Shown: positions 57,918-64,000 of the stretch, in pieces
How positions within the stretch are numbered: the stretch's first letter is position 1
Layout of the letters: every line of letters starts with the position of its first letter
From: Longimicrobium sp.
GTDB taxonomy: Bacteria > Gemmatimonadota > Gemmatimonadetes > Longimicrobiales > Longimicrobiaceae
Assembly: GCF_036388275.1 (NCBI RefSeq)
Contig: NZ_DASVSF010000059.1
Span: 62,001 to 126,000 of the forward strand
DNA: 64,000 nucleotides
Direction of reading: 5' to 3'
Notes under the pieces: model-generated
The model's database searches: none
What the model was told of the DNA's origin: nothing
Seen by the model: only the letters and a program-made list of their open reading frames with translations
Position numbers and translations under genes: made by a program

Positions 57918-58445
57918 ATGCTGGAAAACCTGGGCGGAAGCCACAACCGGAACGACCGCGATCTGGGCGCTCACGACCGCGACGCGCTGGTCCGCGAGCG
58001 CATGCAGGCGCAGGGGATCACCGAGGAAGAGGCGACTCGCATCGTCCTGTCCGAGGAGCAGCTGGCCGTCGGCAAGCGCGAGGTGCAGACGGGCGAGGTG
58101 GGCATCCACAAGCGCGTGGAGACCGAGCACGCGCACGCCGACGTGGCCCTGCGCCACGAGGAAGTCGACATCGAGCGCCGGCCCATTGCGGGCGGCTACT
58201 CGGCGGCTGGCGCGACGGGCGCCACCATCGGCGGCGACGAGGAGATCCGGGTGCAGCTGCACGCCGAGGAAGCCGTCGTCGAGAAGCGCGTGGTGCCCAC
58301 CGAGGAAATCCTGGTGCGCAAGCGCGAGGTGGTGGAGAACGAGTCCATCGACACGGAGCTCCGCCGCGAGCACGCCGAGGTGGACCGCACCAACGTCTCC
58401 ACGGACCACGGCGTCCGCGACGACCGCCTGGACGGCCGGATGTAA
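57918..58445 (+). CDS. DUF2382 (YsnF/AvaK-type) stress protein
   Basis: A 175-residue protein with a good ribosome site (GGGAG). After a short N-terminal helix (E-E-A-T-R-I-V-L-S-E-E-Q-L) come repeated V-x-x-E/H-K-R-V units: V-G-K-R-E-V-Q-T-G-E-V-G-I-H-K-R-V, D-I-E-R-R-P-I, V-V-E-K-R-V-V-P-T-E-E-I-L-V-R-K-R-E-V. Highly charged and soluble. Its function in stress is not established. Confidence 0.87.
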   Translation: MLENLGGSHNRNDRDLGAHDRDALVRERMQAQGITEEEATRIVLSEEQLAVGKREVQTGEVGIHKRVETEHAHADVALRHEEVDIERRPIAGGYSAAGATGATIGGDEEIRVQLHAEEAVVEKRVVPTEEILVRKREVVENESIDTELRREHAEVDRTNVSTDHGVRDDRLDGRM

Positions 58446-58485
58446 GCTGGCAGGTTCCCGGTAACGGGAAACTCGGCGGGATGAT

Positions 58486-58530
58486 GACGGAGGCTGTGCG
58501 GGCATGCTGCCCGCGGAGCCTCCGTCCTTT
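58486..58530 (+). terminator. terminator hairpin after the DUF2382 gene
   Basis: GACGGAGGCT pairs with AGCCTCCGTC, with an inner stem GCGGGCA/TGCCCGC, followed by CTTTCG. A smaller stem TTCCCG/CGGGAA lies upstream (58455-58470). Confidence 0.7.
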
Positions 58531-59448
58531 CGTGGGGGCCCCTCCCCCGGCCCCTCCCCGCACAAACTACGTGCGGAGAGGGGGGAACTTTAGTTGCGGG
58601 TTGCCGGGTCCCCGTGCATGCCTCGGCCGCCCCCCATCCCCAGCCCTTCCCCCGCAAACTGCGCGGGGGAAGGGAGCCAGTCCGGTGCGCGCTGACTCGT
58701 GCCGTGCCACGCGGGCCGCCCTCACGAGCTGTGGGGTATTTCGACCGGCTCCTGCGCATGCCTCGGCCGCCCCCCATCCCCAGCCCTTCCCCCGCAAACT
58801 GCGCGGGGGAAGGGAGCCAGTCCGGGTGCGTCACCCCGTTTTGGTGCGACACCCAGCCCTGTCATCCTGAGGCCCAGGCGCGCCAAACCTGCCCGTAGCA
58901 CATTCGTCGCGGGCCGAAGGATCTAGCCCGGCGCCACTTCTCACTCTGGACGCGACAGCGCCACGGATGCCGGAATCGCCTCGCTCCGCGGCGGCGTGGC
59001 GCGTGAAGGCTGGCGAAGCTCGGTGCGCTTCGGTAACTCCGGCGCATTCCCCGGGCTGCCCTCTCCCCCGGCCCCTCTCCCGCAAGCGGGAGAGGGGAGA
59101 ATTCGACTGCGCTTCGGCTGACCTGGGGCGCTCGACTCTGGTGTGTATACCCTCTCCCGCTTGCGGGAGAGGGTGGCACGCGTGTCAGCGCGGCCGGGTG
59201 AGGGCCCCACGGCAGCCGAGGCCCAGGCATGGGTGACCGCTGCCGCGCTCATACTTGTACGGTTCCGCCGCTAGATCCTTCGGCCCGCGTACGATGGAGT
59301 ACGGGTGGGTTCGGTGCGCCTGGGCCCCAGGATGACAGGTTGTTGCGCGGTAAGGACTTGCATGCACCTTGCCGCGTGCCGGCGCGGCCGTTGAAAAGCA
59401 GTCCGCGAAGGCGGACTTCGGGCCGTCGTTGCCGCGAATTCATTCGCC
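58531..59448. repeat. dense block of dispersed palindromic repeats
   Basis: This is the longest repeat block in the window, with the elements mostly in the opposite orientation to the 10 and 13.6 kb blocks. A C-like stem is near 58540-58585. Two identical 70-base copies of element B lie 140 bases apart (58616-58685 and 58756-58825). Element D (reverse) lies at 58858-58930, C stems at 59050-59105 and 59150-59172, D (forward) at 59230-59345, and A (reverse, AGTCCGCGAAGGCGGACT) at 59399-59420. No gene is visible. Confidence 0.85.
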
Positions 59449-59449
59449 C

Positions 59450-59538
59450 CAGCAGAGCCGAGGGCCTCAGCAAAGCCGAGGTGCCCCAGCAGAGCCTAGG
59501 CCCAGCGGAGCCGAGGGCCCCACCGGAGCCGAGGCCGC
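59450..59538. repeat. degenerate short tandem repeat AGCAGAGCCGAGG
   Basis: About five copies of an 18-20-base unit (AGCAGAGCCGAGGGCCTC, AGCAAAGCCGAGGTGCC and variants) run up to the stop codon of the cyanophycin synthetase gene. Confidence 0.7.
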
Positions 59539-59539
59539 G

Positions 59540-62206
59540 TCACTCGGCGGCTGCCTGGACCGTGGCTTCGGTCGCGCCTCCAGCCACCCCCTGCACCTGC
59601 GCCAGCACGTCGAGGAAGTCGTCGGCCAGGATCACCAGCAGGTCGTCCTGCTGCATCAGCTCCAGCGCGCGCGCCACCGCTTCGGGCTCAGGGTACACGG
59701 CCTCGATGCTTTCCGCGGCCAGGCCGCCGGCCTGCAGCCCTTCGCCGATCAGCCGGGCCACGTCGCCGGCCGGCCGGCCGCGCCGGTAGTTCTCGTGCTC
59801 CTTTACCACCACGTAGTCCAGCACGGAGCAGATCTCCCCCAGCTCGCGCAGGTCCTCGTCGCGCCGGTCGCCGGGCATGGTGATCACCCCGATCCGCCGC
59901 GCCGCCGGCATCCGCCCCACGAACTCCATCAGCCCACGCACCGCGGCGGGATTGTGCGCGTAGTCCACGATCACCGTGCCGCGTGCCGTTTGCAGCACGT
60001 TCATCCGCCCCGGCGTGGCCGTTCCCGAGGGCACGAAGGTGCGGAGCCCCTCGGCGATCGTTTCCACCGGCACCTCCTGCAGGTACGCCGCCGCGATGGC
60101 CGCCATCAGGTTGTGAAGCTGAAAGCGGGCGGCGCCGCCCATCGCCAGCGGCACGTCGTCCACGGCGATCACGGGAACGCGCGCGCCGCCCCGGGCGCCG
60201 CGGATCACGATCCACTCGCGGCCGCCCTCGTCTTCCACCATCACCGCCATGTGGCCGAACGCCAGGTGCTCGGCGAGCGCCGGGTTGTCGGCCTTGCCCA
60301 GCACCGAGGTGTACACCACCCCGCCCGGCGTCCGCTCCGCCATCCCCACCACCAGGGGGTCGTCCGCGTTCAGCACCGCGAACCCGTCTTCCTTCACCAC
60401 AGAAGGGATCACGGCCTTCACCTCCGCCAGGTCTTCGACGGTGTGGATGCCGCGCAGCCCCAGGTGGTCGGCCGTGACGTTCAGCACGATGCCTACGTCG
60501 CACTCGTCGAAGCCCAGCCCCGAGCGCAGGATGCCGCCGCGCGCCGTTTCGATCACCGCCACGTCCACCTTGGGGTTGGCCAGCACCACGCCCGCCGCGA
60601 AGGGCCCCGTGAAGTCGCCCTCCATCTGCAGGTGCTCCTGGTAGTAGATGCCATCCGTCGTGGTGAAGCCCACGCGCACCCCCGTCTGCCGGAAGATGTG
60701 GGCGATCAGCCGCGTGGTCGTCGTCTTTCCGTTGGTGCCGGTGATGGCGATGACGGGAATCGTGGAGGGCGCCCCTGGCGGGTAGAGCATGTCCAGGATG
60801 GCGCCGGGCACGTCGCGCGGCGTTCCCACGTCCGGATCGGTGTGCATCCGCAGCCCGGGAGAGGCGTTCACCTCCAGGATCGTCGCGCCGTTCTCGTCGA
60901 AGGGAACCCCGATGTCGTCCGTCAGCACGTCGATCCCGGCGATGTCCAGCCCGACGGCGGCGACTGCCAGCTCGCAGAGCAAGGCGTTGCGGGGATGGAT
61001 CTCGTCCGTGCGGTCCACGGACGTTCCACCCGTGGAGATGTTGGCCGTGGGGCGCAGGAACACCGTCTCTCCGGCGGCGGGAACGGTGTCCATCGTCCGT
61101 CCCTCGCGCGCCAGGAACTCCGCCGTCTGCTCGTCCAGGGGAATGCGGACCAGCGTGGGATTGGGATGAAGCGGGTCGCGCTTGGGATCCTGGTTCACCT
61201 CTTCCGCCAGCTCAGGCACTGTCCGGCGCCCATCTCCCACGACGTGCGCGGGAACGCGCTCCGACACGCCGACCACCCTGCCGTCGACGACGATGACGCG
61301 GTGGTCGCGCCCGTGGGCAAAGCGCTCCACGACCACCTTGGGATGCTCCGCCAGGGCGATGGGCCACGCTGCGCGCACCTCGTCGTCACTGTCCAGCCGG
61401 CCGGAGATGCCGCGCCCGTCGTTGGCGTCCAGCGGCTTCAGGAGCACGGGAAACCCGATGCGATGGGCGATCTCCAGCGCCTCCTTGGCCGTTTCGGCCA
61501 CGCCGCCCTCGGGAACGGGAAGGCCGTTGCGGGCCAGGATGCGCTTGGTGCGGTCCTTGTCCGAGGTCATGTCCGTGGCGATGACGCTGGTGAAGTCCGT
61601 CATCGCGCCGTCCATCCGCCGCAGGTTGCGCCCCAGCCCCAGCTGGAAAACGGGGTCACCCGCGAAGCGCCGCACGGGAATGCCGCGGCGCTTGGCCTCC
61701 TTGATCAGCACCAGCGAAGTCGCCCGCGGCCGCGCGTCGTGGAACACCTCGCGCAGGGCGATCACGGCGGCCTCCAGGCCCAGCTCGTCCCCGCGCAGTG
61801 CGCGCAGCAGCAGCGTTTCGGCCGTGTACAGGCTTTCGACGCCCACCTCGGCCTCGGCGTAGCCCACCGCCAGCTGCGGCGGCTCGCCGGCCGTGCCGGG
61901 AATCACGCGGTTGAACATCGTGGGCGCGCCCGCCAGCAGCTGCAGCGCCACCGCCACGCGACCGACCAGCTGCGCCCACGCGGCCTCCTCGCGCCCGATG
62001 CCGAACGCCGCCGCGTCGGGCGAAAGCCCGGGGAGCGCCGCGGCCAGCTGCTCCATCAACCCGGGAAGCGCCTCGGGGGGCCGCGCCGCCAGCGACGGCG
62101 CGATCCACACCTCGCAGGCGGCCACGGGGTGGGTGGCCCAGATGCTGGGCCCGCGCAGCGCCCGCACCGAGCGCAGGCGGATGGGGTCTTCGCTTCCCGT
62201 CTCCAT
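59540..62206 (-). CDS. cphA: cyanophycin synthetase
   Basis: An 888-residue protein, the usual CphA1 length. It has an N-terminal domain, an ATP-grasp domain (~220-480; L-L-K-P-L-D-A-N-D-G-R-G-I, F-D-E-N-G-A-T-I-L-E-V-N-A-S-P-G) that adds Asp to the chain, and a Mur-ligase-like domain with the P-loop G-T-N-G-K-T-T-T-T (~488) that adds Arg to the Asp side chain. It makes the nitrogen-storage polymer multi-L-arginyl-poly-L-aspartate in the cytoplasm. The start at 62206 is chosen because the conserved part begins I-R-L-R-S-V-R-A-L-R-G. No cyanophycinase gene is in the window. Confidence 0.96.
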   Translation of the reverse strand: METGSEDPIRLRSVRALRGPSIWATHPVAACEVWIAPSLAARPPEALPGLMEQLAAALPGLSPDAAAFGIGREEAAWAQLVGRVAVALQLLAGAPTMFNRVIPGTAGEPPQLAVGYAEAEVGVESLYTAETLLLRALRGDELGLEAAVIALREVFHDARPRATSLVLIKEAKRRGIPVRRFAGDPVFQLGLGRNLRRMDGAMTDFTSVIATDMTSDKDRTKRILARNGLPVPEGGVAETAKEALEIAHRIGFPVLLKPLDANDGRGISGRLDSDDEVRAAWPIALAEHPKVVVERFAHGRDHRVIVVDGRVVGVSERVPAHVVGDGRRTVPELAEEVNQDPKRDPLHPNPTLVRIPLDEQTAEFLAREGRTMDTVPAAGETVFLRPTANISTGGTSVDRTDEIHPRNALLCELAVAAVGLDIAGIDVLTDDIGVPFDENGATILEVNASPGLRMHTDPDVGTPRDVPGAILDMLYPPGAPSTIPVIAITGTNGKTTTTRLIAHIFRQTGVRVGFTTTDGIYYQEHLQMEGDFTGPFAAGVVLANPKVDVAVIETARGGILRSGLGFDECDVGIVLNVTADHLGLRGIHTVEDLAEVKAVIPSVVKEDGFAVLNADDPLVVGMAERTPGGVVYTSVLGKADNPALAEHLAFGHMAVMVEDEGGREWIVIRGARGGARVPVIAVDDVPLAMGGAARFQLHNLMAAIAAAYLQEVPVETIAEGLRTFVPSGTATPGRMNVLQTARGTVIVDYAHNPAAVRGLMEFVGRMPAARRIGVITMPGDRRDEDLRELGEICSVLDYVVVKEHENYRRGRPAGDVARLIGEGLQAGGLAAESIEAVYPEPEAVARALELMQQDDLLVILADDFLDVLAQVQGVAGGATEATVQAAAE

Positions 62207-62217
62207 CGCTTCGTCCG

Positions 62218-62385
62218 TCAAGCGTGCTCTCCCTTGGTGGAACTCTCGCCGGCCTCGGTGCCGCCCTCTGGCGCCGCGGCGGGGCGGGGCGCGCAGTCGA
62301 TCCGGCGCGCGTAGGTGTGCGGTTCGCGCGGCGACGCCGCGGCGGGCGGTTCGCCCGGGGTCCGGTCCTGCTTTGCTGGGGTCAT
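62218..62385 (-). CDS. possible 55-residue proline/alanine-rich protein upstream of cphA
   Basis: An ATG at 62385 (CAGG just upstream) opens a 55-codon frame that stops 12 bases before cphA. The peptide is Pro, Ala, Glu and Arg rich with no motif (M-T-P-A-K-Q-D-R-T-P-G-E-P). It may be a small coupled gene or chance. The bases 62386-62546 show nothing else. Confidence 0.35.
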   Translation of the reverse strand: MTPAKQDRTPGEPPAAASPREPHTYARRIDCAPRPAAAPEGGTEAGESSTKGEHA

Positions 62386-62546
62386 GAACCTGCACATGAA
62401 AGGGGAACGCGGCCCTCCGAAGACCGGCGGCGCGTCCTCCTGGACCGGAGGGCGCGCGAGCCGTGCCGCGGGGCCGCGTTCTGCAAATTCCTGCCCGCGT
62501 GGCGAACCACCGTCACACGTCCGAAAAACGGGCGAGTCCCGCCGCG

Positions 62547-63450
62547 CTAGCGCCGGCCGAGCCGCTGCAACAGCCAGGCGATTCGCTCGTCGCGCGCGGC
62601 GGACGACTTCAGGTAGTGGTCGCCATCGTACCACCGCACCTCCTTCGGATCCCCAGCGGCGGCGGCATACCGAAGGAACGTGGCCTCGGCGAAGTACTGT
62701 TCCTGCCGGGGGAACTGGAACAGCACCGGGCGCGACGCCGCTCGCCCGACGTGGTTCACGGGATCGATGGGCGCCATCTCCCGCGCGTACCGGTCGCGCG
62801 CCTCTCCCGTGAGCTCCGGGTTGTTGACGATGGCGATGTCGGTGAAGCTGGACGGCCCCGCGATCAGCACGGATGCCCGGATGCGCGGCTCCGCCCCCAC
62901 CAGCGCCCCGCCGAACGTGGCCCCGAAGCTGTGCCCCACGTACCCGATCCGCGCCGCGTCCACCTCGGGCCGGGCGGCGAGCACGTCCACCGCGCGGCGC
63001 AGCCCGATCACCACGCCTGTGTAGCGTTCCAGGTCCGCCGCCCCGTCCCTGAACAGCGGCAGCCAGAAGGCTTCCCTGGACCACGGCGCATCCAGCACCA
63101 GGGAGGCGACGCCGCGGCGCCCCATCTCCACGGCCTCGTCCAGGTACGTGGTGCGGCTGCCCGGCGCCGGGTGCGTGTAGATCACCCCCGGGGCGCGGCC
63201 TCCCGTTCCGGGAATCACCAGGTACGCGCGGACCGGCTCGCCATCGGGGCGGCATATTCCACGTCGTGGATGGAGACGCCGTCGCGCGTCTCGGTGCCGG
63301 CAATTCGCACGGACGGCGCCTGGCGGCCATCGTAATCGAAGGAGCCGCGCGTCACGGCTGCGGGTCCGCGGGTCGCCTGCCGCAGGCGCCCAGCAGCAGC
63401 GGGAGCAGCGCCAGCCCGCGCATCATCATCCGTCGGGCATAGACATTCAT
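62547..63450 (-). pseudogene. alpha/beta hydrolase (dienelactone-hydrolase-like) lipoprotein gene with two frameshifts
   Basis: Three pieces in three frames make up one typical secreted hydrolase. From 63450: a lipoprotein signal (GLALLPLLLGAC) that stops at 63352 after P-A-D-P-Q-P. Then T-R-G-S-F-D-Y-D-G-R-Q...G-V-S-I-H-D-V-E-Y-A-A-P in the next frame to about 63245. Then G-E-P-V-R-A-Y-L-V-I-P-G-T to the end, with G-H-S-F-G-A-T (nucleophile Ser) and D-G-D-H-Y. Adding one G after a CCG at each junction would restore a single frame, so either two 1-base deletions inactivated the gene or the sequence has two errors. A GTG at 63218 could still express the catalytic part alone. Confidence 0.75.
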
Positions 63451-63674
63451 TCGGGCTCCCGGATCGGGGGTGCCAGGCACGGCTTCGTGCTCCCGATGAA
63501 CACGAGCCCAGGATATCGATGATGCCGATACGCGCGTACGTTACGCCCGGACGGCACGATGCGCACCTGGAAATCAGGCCCTCGGGTCGACGGTCGGGGT
63601 CGGCCCCGGCGGCACCGACCGTGCACTGTGCTCACCTCGAATGGTGCAACGAACCCTGGATCGGGAGCATGGCT

Positions 63675-64000
63675 ATGGCGGAGAACGAACGCGAGACGAA
63701 GGAATACTCGCTGGAGGAGCGCCGGTACATCGGCGACGACGGCAAGGTGCACCACCACACCAACAAGTGGATGGCGGAGCACGAAGGCGAGTCGAAGAGC
63801 GGCGAGTCGCAGTCGGCGCGCGGCAAGGGTTCGGAATCGGCGGAGAGCAAGGACTCGGAGTCGAAGAGCGGGGGATCGCAGTCGAAGAGCAAGGGCTCCG
63901 AGTCGAAGGGCGGGGAATCGCAGTCGAAGAGCAAGGGTTCGGAGTCCAAGGGCGGCGAATCGCAGTCGAAGAGCAAGGGCTCGGAGTCCAAGAGTGGCGA
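63675..64000 (+). CDS. low-complexity Ser/Lys/Glu/Gly repeat protein (partial)
   Basis: The start ATG at 63675 follows GGGAG by a proper distance (63669 is an alternative); the frame is open at the window end. After a short unique N-terminus (E-Y-S-L-E-E-R-R-Y-I-G-D-D-G-K-V-H-H-H-T-N-K-W-M) comes a hydrophilic stretch built from a 14-residue unit, S-K-G-G-E-S-Q-S-K-S-K-G-S-E, repeated in near-identical form to the edge. It resembles stress-related disordered proteins; the function is unknown. Confidence 0.7.
   Translation, partial: MAENERETKEYSLEERRYIGDDGKVHHHTNKWMAEHEGESKSGESQSARGKGSESAESKDSESKSGGSQSKSKGSESKGGESQSKSKGSESKGGESQSKSKGSESKSG
63798..64000 (+). repeat. 42-bp coding tandem repeat
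   Basis: The DNA unit is 42 bases (14 codons), with units starting around GGCGAGTCGCAGTCG and repeated four or more times with mostly third-position changes; it runs off the window. Confidence 0.7.

Overview
The window is very GC-rich bacterial DNA with lipoproteins, a TonB-dependent receptor, outer-membrane beta-barrel proteins, an alpha-2-macroglobulin/PBP1C pair and long GC-rich palindromic intergenic repeats. This points to a Gram-negative soil-type bacterium. My best guess is the Gemmatimonadota (Longimicrobium-like); that is an inference from gene style and repeat style, with no marker gene to prove it. I see no rRNA, tRNA or CRISPR.

Layout. 1-3.9 kb: partial DinB protein, MocR-type regulator, esterase lipoprotein, GH25 lysozyme. 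4.2-10.3 kb: a tightly packed five-gene operon with two asparagine-synthetase-like enzymes that both lack the glutaminase cysteine, flanking two tandem zinc-ribbon paralogues that end in the same five residues. I cannot match it to a described system. 10.3-14.1 kb: repeat blocks around a bicupin, a membrane protein and a PAP2 phosphatase. 14.1-17.9 kb: a minus-strand run (SMP-30-like, aldo/keto reductase, cupin, reductase, GNAT). 18-21.3 kb: an orphan protein behind a strong promoter, a mini Ada-type metal-binding protein, small lipoproteins, OsmC. 21.5-27.1 kb: GrpB, then a retropepsin-like lipoprotein and a TonB receptor bracketed by two pairs of a ~289-bp repeat. 27.2-35.1 kb: alpha-2-macroglobulin and pbpC.

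35.15-37.7 kb is a visibly less GC-rich island: a decayed IS1595-like transposase, then a compact three-gene cassette ending in a PIN-domain protein (candidate toxin or defence module). 38.3-41.9 kb: DinB, a PrlF-like orphan antitoxin, an amidase lipoprotein and a TolB-like propeller. 41.9-48.1 kb (minus): secreted protein, FecR, outer-membrane protein and CHASE2 adenylate cyclase, probably one cAMP signalling unit. 48.3-51.2 kb: MBL hydrolase overlapping a GAF/HD-GYP protein.

51.4-57.0 kb is a six-gene phospho-signalling operon: VWA protein, Ser/Thr kinase with C-terminal FHA-like domain, second FHA-like protein, RanBP2-finger/FHA-like protein, PPP-type phosphatase, zinc-ribbon membrane protein. 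It recalls TerY-kinase-phosphatase triads but uses a PPP phosphatase and a divergent, triplicated FHA-like module. 57-58.4 kb: PRC-barrel/DUF2382 pair. 58.5-59.5 kb: dense repeats. 59.5-62.2 kb: cyanophycin synthetase. The right end holds a doubly frameshifted hydrolase lipoprotein gene and the start of a 14-residue-repeat protein.
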